Made by a program: the position numbers and the translations under genes. Source: a virus. From it: a stretch of DNA of 37,123 nt. Where the stretch lies: positions 1-37,123 of the IMG/VR virus record IMGVR_UViG_3300008116_000117, one strand, 5' to 3'. The notes under the pieces are model-generated. The model worked only from the letters and a program-made list of their open reading frames with translations, made no database searches and had not been told where the DNA came from. Positions 24,391-33,279 of the stretch are shown here, piece by piece; the first letter of the stretch is position 1, and the number at the start of each line of letters is the position of its first letter.

Positions 24391-26730
24391 TTATTTTATT
24401 TGATTTATAGCATCAACTACCCACATAGCCGAGATTTGTTTAGTACATTCAAAATGTCGTGGCGTATCTTTATGGGCGGGGCACCAATTCCAATCACCTG
24501 CATCTAATTTAAAATTATTAAAGCAGGAATTACATACATCTTTATTAATAATTCGTATACAATTAGTTTCAAATTCAGCCCAAGTATCACTAAAACCGGA
24601 TATCATAATTACTTCCTTACCAAGAGCCCAAGCTAACCAACTTAAACCACTACCAACACCTATAAAAAATTCACAATTTAGTAAATCAGCCATTCTTTCC
24701 TCTATTGGAAAATCACCAGTAGCATCAATGATACCTTCAAATTTCTTATTACCTGGTAATTTAGATGTTTCCCAATTATCGTTATATTTTTCTTTTGATA
24801 TCATTACTACTTCATAACCTAAAACGTTTTTGATATAGTTAATGATTGTTTGCCATCCTTGTTCGTTATGCCAGTACTTAGCTGATGCTGAGGCGTGTGG
24901 GGAAAAGCATACGAATTTTTTACCATAACGATTTGGACGTTCTGGTTTAATAATTTTAGGTATTACTTCTTTATATTCTAAGCCTAAAATATCACTTGCT
25001 GTTGCTTGTAAAGGACGTGATTTAGGATCTACAGGATTATGATCTAAATTAATTTTATCTCCGTCATAGAACCATCCTATTTTATACATCGCATATAAAT
25101 CACCTACTGGAGTTCCTGGTTTAATAAATTCAATTTTAGGATAATTTGGTTCAAAGAAATGATTCCAAAATGTAGATACTATAAGTTTACAATTGTGTTT
25201 TTTTCTAAATTCTTCTAATTGTGGAAACCATGCTAAAGTATCACCCAATGATTTAGATTCAAGTGCTATATAAACACGTTTACCTTCGCAATTATAATCA
25301 TGTTGGAATACTATTTCTCCCGATATATCTTTTGCTATAATTTTCCAATCAGTAAAATATGATCTATTAGGAGCAGCCCAGTGTCCTTCTTTTAATTTTG
25401 TTTCAAATAATAATTTATCTGTTTTTTTATCCCAAAATTCTACTTTTATATCTTCATCTGCTTTATCTACTTGAACAAAAGCTTTATTTACAAAATGATA
25501 TGAAATTTTTGGAGATTGTTTTTTAATAAACTTACCATCTTTAAAGTTTTCACTATAGATAACTTTTAATCTATCATGAGCTAATTTTGCTTGTTTTTCC
25601 CAAGTAAAATCACGTCTAATTCTTTCACTCATTTGTAAAGCTACTTGTTTATGATGCTCATAATTTTCATAAGCATCTCTAATAGTTTCAACTAAATGTT
25701 TAAAATCAGGTTTATAATAATTACCAGGCATCTTTCTAAATGATTTACCATCACCTTTAGATGCTGCCTCTTCACCTAAAACATTTACTGCTAAACCTTC
25801 ACCTCTGGTAAATTCAAGTTGAGCAGAACAATTAGAATAAATACTTGGTGTTCCACAAGCCAAAGCTTCAATCAAAGGTAAATTCCATCCTTCACTACGA
25901 GCACAACTTAATAATACGTGTCCGTTTTGTAAATAACTAATATATTCGTTACGTGGAGGGAATTTAACAATTTTAATACGTGGATCTTGTAATCCGTAAC
26001 GTTGTAAACGTTCAGCAGTTGATTTCATCCCATCTACACTAAATGGGTTTTCAACGGATAAAAGTAATTCAACGTTAGGATATTTGTTTCTGGGGAGCGC
26101 CTTTAACCACGCTTCTATACATTCTTTAATGTATTTTCTATAATCCCATCTACCAAAAATCATAAACCTGAATTTGTCAGGATATTGTGGGTTTTCAAGT
26201 GGTTTAAATGTATTAACATCTACACCTTCAGGAATAACAAATATTTTATCAGCAGGATAACCTTGAGTAATAGTTACATCTTTTTGCCATTGAGATGGAA
26301 CCCATAACTCATGATAATAATCTTTTATACGATTAAAATAACCTTGGGGTTGTAAAGTCGATTCCCAAACGTTATATGCTATTTTATAATTACCATAGCT
26401 ATCATAAAAATAAAAATGATCTGTTTCATTTAATACTATATTAATATCAAATATTTGATTTGGATCATGATTATACATTGGAAAATCTTCTCTGCGCTTA
26501 TTATCTCCTTCACCTGTCCAAAGTGTTTGGGCAGATAACATTTTTTTTATTTGGTCAGTCATATAATACTCACCATCATGAGGAGTATTACTCATTCCTG
26601 TCCATGAATCACCAATGGTAAAATTACGAATTTTTACGGGTGTTAATTTATCCAATGCCGTAAAAAATGACTTAGAATGGTTTGCATAACCAGTATTACC
26701 AATAAAACTGGTTGAGGCCAATATATTCAT
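24391..26730 (-). CDS. Glycosyltransferase fusion: GT4 + autotransporter-heptosyltransferase-like domain
   Basis: A 779-aa protein. The ATG at 26730 is chosen over a TTG one codon upstream. Residues ~1-395 are a GT4 fold: FMIFGRWDYRKYIKECIEAW and SEGWNLPLIEALACGTP with EX7E (Glu280, Glu288). Residues ~400-480 are a small beta-rich linker domain. Residues ~485-779 match the strand-loop-strand autotransporter O-heptosyltransferase family (TibC/AAH): ALESKSLGDTLAWFPQLEEF, STFWNHFF, PLQATASDILGLEY, HASASAKYWHN, GVGSGLSWLAWALGKEVIMI, and a metal-site cluster of Cys733, Cys736, Cys750 and Cys762 with GDWNWCPAH. In bacteria these enzymes glycosylate serines of repetitive surface proteins. Here Ser-rich repeat fibres flank the gene on both sides, so fibre O-glycosylation is the likely role (substrate inferred). 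Confidence 0.88.
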   Translation of the reverse strand: MNILASTSFIGNTGYANHSKSFFTALDKLTPVKIRNFTIGDSWTGMSNTPHDGEYYMTDQIKKMLSAQTLWTGEGDNKRREDFPMYNHDPNQIFDINIVLNETDHFYFYDSYGNYKIAYNVWESTLQPQGYFNRIKDYYHELWVPSQWQKDVTITQGYPADKIFVIPEGVDVNTFKPLENPQYPDKFRFMIFGRWDYRKYIKECIEAWLKALPRNKYPNVELLLSVENPFSVDGMKSTAERLQRYGLQDPRIKIVKFPPRNEYISYLQNGHVLLSCARSEGWNLPLIEALACGTPSIYSNCSAQLEFTRGEGLAVNVLGEEAASKGDGKSFRKMPGNYYKPDFKHLVETIRDAYENYEHHKQVALQMSERIRRDFTWEKQAKLAHDRLKVIYSENFKDGKFIKKQSPKISYHFVNKAFVQVDKADEDIKVEFWDKKTDKLLFETKLKEGHWAAPNRSYFTDWKIIAKDISGEIVFQHDYNCEGKRVYIALESKSLGDTLAWFPQLEEFRKKHNCKLIVSTFWNHFFEPNYPKIEFIKPGTPVGDLYAMYKIGWFYDGDKINLDHNPVDPKSRPLQATASDILGLEYKEVIPKIIKPERPNRYGKKFVCFSPHASASAKYWHNEQGWQTIINYIKNVLGYEVVMISKEKYNDNWETSKLPGNKKFEGIIDATGDFPIEERMADLLNCEFFIGVGSGLSWLAWALGKEVIMISGFSDTWAEFETNCIRIINKDVCNSCFNNFKLDAGDWNWCPAHKDTPRHFECTKQISAMWVVDAINQIK

Positions 26731-26753
26731 CAAAACTTATTTAAAATATAACT

Positions 26754-26936
26754 TTATAATTTATTCTGGAACTTGGGGGTATTGGGTTGTTCTGCTTTTT
26801 CTTCTTTTTTTTCTTCAACAGGTTTTGGTGTTTCTTTCTTTTTTTCTTCTACTTTTTTAGTTTCAGCAATTTTTTGCTGTTCTAATTCCTCATCATGTTG
26901 AACTGAAAATGCAGACTTTCTGTATTGTTTAATCAT
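26754..26936 (-). CDS. Small Lys/Glu-rich protein
   Basis: A 60-aa highly charged protein (KKVEEKKKETPKPVEEKKEE core) with an N-terminal MIKQYRKSAFSV segment and a polar end. It is probably disordered or helical and I recognise no family. It stands between a strong terminator and the GT fusion gene, with a TATTTATA element 16-23 bases upstream. It may be first in a two-gene unit with the glycosyltransferase, 23 bases downstream. Confidence 0.6.
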   Translation of the reverse strand: MIKQYRKSAFSVQHDEELEQQKIAETKKVEEKKKETPKPVEEKKEEKAEQPNTPKFQNKL

Positions 26937-26951
26937 AAAAACTGTATTTAA

Positions 26952-26959
26952 TATAAATA
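26952..26959 (-). promoter_or_regulatory. TATTTATA element upstream of the 60-aa gene
   Basis: Exact TATTTATA in the sense strand, 16-23 bases before the ATG at 26936 and directly after the terminator of the 1868-aa fibre gene. Confidence 0.45.
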
Positions 26960-26978
26960 TACGTAAAAGGGTTGGAAT

Positions 26979-27004
26979 AAAAAACCCCTCTTGCGAGGGG
27001 TTTT
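26979..27004 (-). terminator. Rho-independent terminator after the 1868-aa fibre gene
   Basis: AAAACCCCTC (26981-26990) and GAGGGGTTTT (26995-27004) pair around TTGC. On the minus strand the stem ends in a run of T. The fibre stop is at 27024. The symmetry would allow function in both directions. Confidence 0.88.
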
Positions 27005-27023
27005 ACTTTTTATCTTTTATTAC

Positions 27024-30000
27024 TTAGTACGTTTGTTGATTGCGTTCAACTACTAGTTTAGCAACATCCTTTCTTTCAGCATAAACCGTGTAATAACAAT
27101 TTATTAATCCTGATGCGCTTCCAATTATCACTTTGTTATCTTTAACTTCAACTACATAGTGAGCAACGGGGCCTGCTATTGATGTTAATTGAACTGTAAT
27201 TGTTGATTCGTCTATTAACCATGTCCAATAATCAGGTAATTCAATTGTATTATCTAGTTCTTTTTTACCTCTTACATATACACCAATTTCTGGACCTTCA
27301 AGAGATGAATATACTAAATCGAATCCTTCTTTTGATTGGTGTTTAATTTTAAAGTTCTTAATAGTACCATTTAATGTTCCTACAGTTAATGTATCAGTAG
27401 TTTCATCATAAGTCATTCCAGCATCACCTTTTGCTACTCCACCATTAGCATATAACACTTGACCATCTGTTGCATTTAATGCTACTGAAGTACCTGATGA
27501 ACCACTTGTACCGCTTGAACCTGAAGTACCTGAAGAACCTGATGTACCTGATAATCCAGAAGATCCACTTGTACCACTAGTACCTGAGCTTCCTGAAGTA
27601 CCTGATGTACCTGAAGAACCACTTGTACCGCTTGTACCGCTTGAACCGTTTGAACCTGATGTTCCAGAAGATCCACTTGTACCACTTGTACCTGATGAAC
27701 CTGAACTTCCTGAAGATCCGCTTGTTCCACTTGAACCTGATGTTCCAGAAGAGCCACTAGTACCGCTTGTACCACTTGAACCACTTGTACCGTTTGAACC
27801 TGAAGTACCAGATGAACCTGATGTTCCACTTGAACCATTTATTCCTGATGTTCCACTAGTTCCAGAAGATCCTGATGTTCCAGAAGTACCTGACGAACCT
27901 GAAGATCCTGAAGTACCTGATGAACCACTAGTACCGCTTGAACCATTTGAACCACTTGTTCCTGAAGTACCTGAGCTTCCGTCTGTACCTGATGTACCTG
28001 AAGTTCCTGAAGAACCTGATGTACCATTAGAACCTGATGTTCCACTAGTTCCAGAAGATCCTGATGAACCACTAGTACCACTTGAACCATCAGTACCTGA
28101 AGTTCCGGATGAACCTGAAGTTCCTGAGCTACCTGAAGAACCAGAGCTTCCACTTGTACCGCTTGATCCACTTGAACCGCTTGTACCTGATGTTCCTGAA
28201 GATCCGCTTGTACCAGATGAACCTGAAGTTCCGCTTGTACCTGATGAACCATCACCTCCTGAAGCACCATCTAAGTTAACTATCCAATTTGAATATGTTG
28301 CTGTACCTGATTTAGTTCCATAAGCTTGTACAACTAAAACACCTGTACTTGTGTTATATGTTATTACTTCAGCTTCAAAGTGATCTAATGAACCAGATCC
28401 TACTAAAATTATTGATTGAACTGGAGAATATGATAAATTAGCACTTGCTGTTACAGTATATTGAGAACCACTTGTTATTGTGTTTAAATCAATTGAACCT
28501 GTAGCAGTAGTTAAATATCTGTCTCCACTTAAACCAGATGATCCTGAAGAACCAGAGCTTCCGCTTGTACCGCTTGAACCGCTTGTACCACTTGTACCTG
28601 AGCTTCCTGAAGTACCACTTGTACCTGAAGATCCACTAGTACCGCTTGATCCACTTGAACCACTTGTACCTGAGCTTCCTGAAGTACCACTTGTACCTGA
28701 AGATCCGCTTGTGCCACTAGATCCACTAGTACCACTTGATCCTGAAGTGCCATCTGAACCTGAAGTACCTGAAGTACCTGATGTACCACTTGAACCTGAA
28801 GTACCGCTTGTACCGTTTGAACCTGAAGTACCTGATGAACCTGATGTTCCTGAACTTCCTGATGAACCAGATGATCCACTTGAACCACTAGTACCTGAAC
28901 TTCCACTTGTACCTGAAGTTCCTGATGAACCAGATGAACCAGAAGTACCACTAGAACCATCAGTACCTGAAGTACCATTTGAACCTGATGTACCTGAGCT
29001 TCCTGAAGTACCAGATGAACCAGAAGTTCCTGAAGTGCCACTTGAACCTGAAGTACCTGAAGTACCACTAGAACCTGAAGAACCCGAAGTACCACTAGAA
29101 CCATCAGTACCATTAGAACCTGAAGTACCTGATGAACCACTTGTTCCTGATGAACCAGAAGTTCCTGAAGTACCGCTTGTACCACTAGATCCTGATGTTC
29201 CGCTTGTGCCAGATGAACCTGAGCTACCTGATGTACCGCTTGAACCTGATGTACCTGAAGTACCAGTTAAACCACTTACACCACTTGAGCCTGAAGAACC
29301 TGAAGTACCAGATGAACCAGAAGTTCCGTTTGTACCTGAAGTTCCGCTTGTGCCACTAGTACCTGAAGAACCGCTTGTTCCACTTGATCCAGAAGTTCCA
29401 CTTGAGCCACTTGTGCCTGAAGTACCTGAACTTCCGCTTGTACCGCTTGAACCATCAGTACCGCTTGTACCATTAGTTCCTGAAGTACCTGAAGTACCGC
29501 TTGAACCTGAAGTACCATCAATACCAGATGTGCCGCTTGAACCTGAAGTTCCTGAACTTCCTGAAGTACCAGATGAACCTGAAGTGCCAGATGAACCAGA
29601 AGTACCATCTGCACCACTTGTACCTGATGTTCCACTAGAACCTGAAGTTCCAGATAAACCACTAGTACCAGAAGTACCTGAAGAACCATCACCACCAGAA
29701 GCACCATCTAGATTGACAACCCAATTTGTATAAGTTGCGGTACCTTCTTTAGTACCTAAAGCGGTTACTGTTAAACCACCATCTACAGCGTTGTATGTTA
29801 CAACGTTTGCTTCAAAGTGGTCTGTTGTTGAACCAGAACCTACAAAGATTACTGATTGAACTGTTGTGTAAGATAAACCTACACTTGCTGTAAAATTATA
29901 TATTGAACCACTAGTTACAGTTGATAAATCAACTGAACCAGTAGCATCACTTCTATATCTATCACCACTAGCACCTGAGCTACCTGATGAACCTGAAGAA

Positions 30001-32630
30001 CCTGATGAACCAGATGTACCGCTTGAACCAGAAGTTCCTGACGAACCGCTAGAACCAGATGTTCCTGATGAACCAGATAAACCTGATGTACCACTTGAGC
30101 CAGAAGTTCCTGATGAACCTGAAGTGCCACTTGAACCAGAAGTACCTGATGAACCAGATAAACCTGATGTGCCACTTGATCCGCTTGAACCTGAAGTTCC
30201 GCTTGAACCATCTGTACCACTAGTACCATTCGATCCTGAAGTTCCTGAAGATCCGCTTGTACCAGATGAACCTGAAGTACCTGAGCTTCCGCTTGTACCA
30301 GATGAACCTGATACGCCACTTGATCCTGAAGTACCTGATGAACCTGAATCTCCAGAAGTTCCTGAAGTACCATCAGCACCTGAAGTACCACTAGTTCCAC
30401 TTATACCAGAAGAACCTGAAGTACCTGAAGAACCATCAGTACCGTTTGAACCTGATGTGCCTGAAGATCCTGAAGTACCATTTACGCCACTAGTGCCTGA
30501 AGTTCCGCTTGAGCCAGATGTACCACTTGAACCTGAATTTCCGCTTGTACCAGATGAACCTGAAGTACCTGAAGAACCATCAGTACCGTTTGAACCTGAT
30601 GTACCTGAAGAACCTGAGGTACCTGAAGTACCGCTTGTTCCACTTGATCCAGAAGTTCCACTTGAACCTGAAGAACCAGTTGTTCCACTAGTTCCAGAAG
30701 ATCCACTTGTACCACTTGAACCATTTGTACCGCTTGTACCAGAAGAACCATTTGTACCTGATGTACCTGAAGTACCATCAGCACCTGAAGTACCGTTTGA
30801 ACCTGAAGTACCATTTGTACCTGAGGTACCAGATGTACCACTTGCACCTGAACTTCCAGAAGTGCCAGAAGAACCACTTGTACCAGAAGTACCAGAAGAA
30901 CCATCCGTACCAGAAGTACCATTTGTACCTGAAGTACCGCTTGAACCATTTGTACCACTAGTACCAGAAGATCCTGAAGTACCACTTGAACCATTTATAC
31001 CACTAGTACCACTTGATCCTGAAGTTCCTGATGAACCATCTGAACCTGAAGTACCTGAAGTTCCTGATGAACCATTAGTACCAGAAGTACCACTTGAACC
31101 AGAAGTTCCTGATAAACCACTTGAGCCACTTGTGCCTGATGAACCTGAATCTCCAGAAGTTCCTGAAGTACCGTTTGTACCTGAAGTACCATCAAAACCA
31201 CTAGTTCCAGAAGAACCAGAGCTACCTGAAGTACCAGATGAACCATTTGAACCTGAAGTACCGTTAGTACCAGAAGTACCGTTTGTACCTGAAGTACCAG
31301 ATGAACCATTTATGCCACTAGTACCAGAAGTACCAGAGCTACCATCACCACCTGAAGCACCATCTAAGTTAACAGTCCAAGAGATATATGTTCCTGAACC
31401 AACTGTTCTTGTTGGAGCAGCAAATTGTAAATCTCCAGTTCCTGAATTATATGAAATTACTTCACACTCTTGGAAGTTTGAAGTATTATAAACTACAATT
31501 ATTGATTGAGCAGGAGAATAAGCTAAGCCTGTTCCTACTGTAATTGTACCTGCATTGCCTAAAGCAAATGAAGTACTTGAAGTTGTTCTATATAAATCGC
31601 CACTAGCACCTGATGAACCTGAAGTACCTGATGAACCACTTGTACCAGATGAACCGCTAGTACCAGAGCTGCCTGAAGTACCAGATGAACCATTTGAACC
31701 TGAAGTACCTGAAGTTCCTGATGAACCACTTGTACCTGATGTTCCTGAAGATCCACTTGTACCAGATGAACCTGAAGTACCATTAGTACCAGAAGTACCA
31801 GATGAACCATCTATACCACTTGTTCCTGATGAACCGCTTGTACCTGATGTACCTGATGAACCTGAAGTACCACTTGAACCAGAAGTTCCTGAGCTGCCTG
31901 CAGTACCAGAAGAACCATCTGTACCTGATGTTCCTGAAGTTCCTGATGTACCAGAATTACCTGAAGTTCCACTTGAACCTGAAGTACCATCTGCACCACT
32001 TGTACCACTTGATCCTGAAGTACCAGATGAACCTGAAACTCCAGTTGCACCCGAAGTTCCTGAAGAACCTGAGGTACCAGATGAACCTGAAGTACCTGAT
32101 GAGCCATTTCCTCCCGCACTACCTGAAACAGTTAAATTAGTAACTGATGCTCCTAATAAATCTGAAACCCAATAACTATAAGCTGTAAATCCACCTTGAT
32201 AGTTAGTTAAATTTGATAATTTTACTGAACCACTATCTACAGGAAAGAAAATACCATTTGAGTTTTGTTCAGGAGAGTTATCAGCAGGATCGTAAGGCCA
32301 GTTTGTATATACCTTTAAATCTGTATCTTTTAACCCGATAGAGGCACTAGTATTACTATGTACACTAACAGTTACTACATCATATACTTTACCTGAAGTA
32401 AGAGCATACTTAAATCCTGGTTGAATATCATTAGCAGTATAAAGATCAGCATTATATACGTTTCCTGGATAGTTAGCTGCTTGAGGGGTAATAGTAAATT
32501 GAGCTAAGTAGGTTAATGGAGCACCATCATAAGGGCTACTCGCTGAAGAGAAAGATTGAGATATTGAAAGACTACCTCCACCGGTCTTAATCTTTCCTAC
32601 CACCAATAAATCTGGTATATATACTGCCAT
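27024..32630 (-). CDS. Giant Ser/Thr/Gly-repeat tail fibre (1868 aa)
   Basis: Residues 1-~172 are a beta-rich proximal domain (start MAVYIPDLLVVGKIKTGG; ATG at 32630). The body is four tracts of GTS/GSS Gly-X-Y triplets (residues ~173-343, 431-888, 983-1368, 1462-1713) separated by three copies of a ~90-aa beta module. The last ~155 residues are a distal domain: a GQVLYANGGVAKGDAGMTYD adapter, then KNFKIKHQSKEGFDLVYSSL, EGPEIGVYVRG, IELPDYWTWLIDESTITVQL and CYYTVYAERKDVAKLVVE. I associate this ending with T4-like and large-virus fibre tips. It is most likely a long fibre binding the host surface. The whole gene stays in frame despite its repeat length. Confidence 0.9.
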   Translation of the reverse strand: MAVYIPDLLVVGKIKTGGGSLSISQSFSSASSPYDGAPLTYLAQFTITPQAANYPGNVYNADLYTANDIQPGFKYALTSGKVYDVVTVSVHSNTSASIGLKDTDLKVYTNWPYDPADNSPEQNSNGIFFPVDSGSVKLSNLTNYQGGFTAYSYWVSDLLGASVTNLTVSGSAGGNGSSGTSGSSGTSGSSGTSGATGVSGSSGTSGSSGTSGADGTSGSSGTSGNSGTSGTSGTSGTDGSSGTAGSSGTSGSSGTSGSSGTSGTSGSSGTSGIDGSSGTSGTNGTSGSSGTSGSSGTSGTSGSSGTSGTSGSNGSSGTSGSSGTSGSSGTSGSSGTSGSSGASGDLYRTTSSTSFALGNAGTITVGTGLAYSPAQSIIVVYNTSNFQECEVISYNSGTGDLQFAAPTRTVGSGTYISWTVNLDGASGGDGSSGTSGTSGINGSSGTSGTNGTSGTNGTSGSNGSSGTSGSSGSSGTSGFDGTSGTNGTSGTSGDSGSSGTSGSSGLSGTSGSSGTSGTNGSSGTSGTSGSDGSSGTSGSSGTSGINGSSGTSGSSGTSGTNGSSGTSGTNGTSGTDGSSGTSGTSGSSGTSGSSGASGTSGTSGTNGTSGSNGTSGADGTSGTSGTNGSSGTSGTNGSSGTSGSSGTSGTTGSSGSSGTSGSSGTSGTSGTSGSSGTSGSNGTDGSSGTSGSSGTSGNSGSSGTSGSSGTSGTSGVNGTSGSSGTSGSNGTDGSSGTSGSSGISGTSGTSGADGTSGTSGDSGSSGTSGSSGVSGSSGTSGSSGTSGSSGTSGSSGTSGSNGTSGTDGSSGTSGSSGSSGTSGLSGSSGTSGSSGTSGSSGTSGSSGTSGLSGSSGTSGSSGSSGTSGSSGTSGSSGSSGSSGSSGASGDRYRSDATGSVDLSTVTSGSIYNFTASVGLSYTTVQSVIFVGSGSTTDHFEANVVTYNAVDGGLTVTALGTKEGTATYTNWVVNLDGASGGDGSSGTSGTSGLSGTSGSSGTSGTSGADGTSGSSGTSGSSGTSGSSGTSGSSGTSGIDGTSGSSGTSGTSGTNGTSGTDGSSGTSGSSGTSGTSGSSGTSGSSGTSGSSGTSGTSGTSGTNGTSGSSGTSGSSGSSGVSGLTGTSGTSGSSGTSGSSGSSGTSGTSGSSGTSGTSGTSGSSGTSGSSGTSGSNGTDGSSGTSGSSGSSGTSGTSGSSGTSGTSGSSGTSGSSGTSGSNGTSGTDGSSGTSGSSGSSGTSGTSGSSGTSGSSGSSGSSGSSGTSGSSGTSGSNGTSGTSGSSGTSGTSGTSGSDGTSGSSGTSGSSGTSGSSGTSGTSGSSGTSGSSGSSGTSGSSGTSGTSGSSGTSGTSGSSGTSGSSGSSGSSGLSGDRYLTTATGSIDLNTITSGSQYTVTASANLSYSPVQSIILVGSGSLDHFEAEVITYNTSTGVLVVQAYGTKSGTATYSNWIVNLDGASGGDGSSGTSGTSGSSGTSGSSGTSGTSGSSGSSGTSGSSGSSGSSGTSGSSGTSGTDGSSGTSGSSGSSGTSGTSGSNGTSGSSGTSGTSGTDGSSGTSGTSGSNGSSGTSGSSGTSGSSGSSGTSGTSGSSGTSGTSGINGSSGTSGSSGTSGSNGTSGSSGTSGTSGSSGTSGSSGTSGSSGSSGSSGTSGTSGSSGTSGSNGSSGTSGTSGSSGTSGTSGSSGTSGTSGSSGLSGTSGSSGTSGSSGTSGSSGTSVALNATDGQVLYANGGVAKGDAGMTYDETTDTLTVGTLNGTIKNFKIKHQSKEGFDLVYSSLEGPEIGVYVRGKKELDNTIELPDYWTWLIDESTITVQLTSIAGPVAHYVVEVKDNKVIIGSASGLINCYYTVYAERKDVAKLVVERNQQTY
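27488..28247 (-). repeat. GTS/GSS triplet tract 4 of the 1868-aa fibre
   Basis: Nine-base units coding Ser/Thr Gly-X-Y triplets, with scattered Asn, Asp and Ile substitutions, between beta module 3 and the tip domain. Confidence 0.85.
28248..28523 (-). repeat. Shared fibre beta module 3 of the 1868-aa fibre
   Basis: About 92 residues from DRYLTTATGSIDL to [13 protein letters not shown]. It is the copy most like the one in the collagen-like fibre ([20 protein letters not shown]). Confidence 0.85.
28524..29684 (-). repeat. GTS/GSS triplet tract 3 of the 1868-aa fibre
   Basis: About 387 residues of Ser/Thr-rich Gly-X-Y triplets between modules 2 and 3. Confidence 0.85.
29685..29963 (-). repeat. 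Shared fibre beta module 2 of the 1868-aa fibre
   Basis: About 93 residues from DRYRSDATGSVDL to [13 protein letters not shown]. It has the same order of strands as module 3 with moderate divergence. Confidence 0.85.
29964..31340 (-). repeat. GTS/GSS triplet tract 2 of the 1868-aa fibre
   Basis: About 459 residues, the longest Ser/Thr Gly-X-Y tract in the window. It has more Asn and Asp substitutions than the other tracts. Confidence 0.85.
31341..31598 (-). repeat. Shared fibre beta module 1 of the 1868-aa fibre
   Basis: 86 residues from DLYRTTSSTSFAL to [13 protein letters not shown]. It is the most diverged of the three copies in this gene but ends in the same way. Confidence 0.85.
31599..32114 (-). 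repeat. GTS/GSS triplet tract 1 of the 1868-aa fibre
   Basis: About 172 residues of Ser/Thr Gly-X-Y triplets between the proximal domain and module 1. Confidence 0.85.
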
Positions 32631-32655
32631 TTTTTATTAATTATTAAAATTATTT

Positions 32656-33279
32656 TTAACTTATAATTCCGAAAGTAACTGTAACTGTAGTAGTACCTGA
32701 TGAAGCACATCCTGTATTACCACTACTTATTGAATATATATCAAATCCAGTCCAGTTACCTGATGATAAGGTTTGTAAGGCTGAGAATGTTACTGTATTA
32801 ATACCTGTAGGTGCTTTTGTTGCTACTACCCCTGCGTTGTTACCATGAGTCTGAATAGCAACCGCTGGTTGAACTTGTAATCCTGATTTTCTTCCAACAG
32901 TTAATTGTGAAGATGAAGGACAACTAAATGACCAACCTTGACCTTCTAATGTTGTTTTATTTTCGCCATTAGGTCCTAATACGGAAGCAATTGGAGTACC
33001 ACCAGTATCGATAGCACCTGCTGACATATTAAGAACAATTTGATACATTGAAGGAGCACCTGCGGCACCAGCTCCTGAAGTACCAGATGAACCTGAAGTA
33101 CCAGCAGCACCCGTTGCACCAGAAGTTCCTGATGAACCAGAAGTTCCTGATGAACCTGAAGTACCAGAAGAACCTGAAGCTCCTATAGCACCAGAAGTAC
33201 CAGAAGAACCTGAAGTACCGTCTGCACCTGAAGTTCCGCTTGAACCAGATGTACCGCTAGAACCTGGAGTTCCATTACC
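32656..33279 (-). CDS. In-frame C-terminal remainder of the interrupted fibre gene
   Basis: After the TAA at 33280-33282 the same frame stays open for 207 codons. It continues the GSSGTSG repeat (~75 residues) and then a ~130-aa beta-rich tip domain (from [19 protein letters not shown] at 33048, ending [12 protein letters not shown]). The join is seamless, so this was clearly the distal part of the upstream fibre. It could be reached by stop readthrough, or made separately from the ATG at 33048, which has no evident ribosome binding site. Otherwise it is not translated. It would lack the proximal attachment domain if made alone. Confidence 0.75.
   Translation of the reverse strand, partial: GNGTPGSSGTSGSSGTSGADGTSGSSGTSGAIGASGSSGTSGSSGTSGSSGTSGATGAAGTSGSSGTSGAGAAGAPSMYQIVLNMSAGAIDTGGTPIASVLGPNGENKTTLEGQGWSFSCPSSSQLTVGRKSGLQVQPAVAIQTHGNNAGVVATKAPTGINTVTFSALQTLSSGNWTGFDIYSISSGNTGCASSGTTTVTVTFGIIS

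Noticed and set aside
24379-24398. AT-only inverted repeat at the end of the GT fusion gene
   Set aside because: Seven A-T pairs only; too weak and likely by chance to call a terminator.
26731-26733. TTG start one codon before the GT fusion ATG
   Set aside because: The adjacent ATG at 26730 is the simpler start.
28480-31491. Long plus-strand frames coding Pro/Glu/Val-rich repeats (also 23263-24030, 31555-32175, 33302-33580)
   Set aside because: They are antisense reflections of the GTS/GSS triplet repeats, stay open only because the repeat unit is a multiple of three, end where the repeats end, and oppose all other genes.
27488-32114. CRISPR array or non-coding tandem repeat
   Set aside because: Periodicity is in codons and continuous, with no unique spacers; it is a protein-coding Gly-X-Y repeat.
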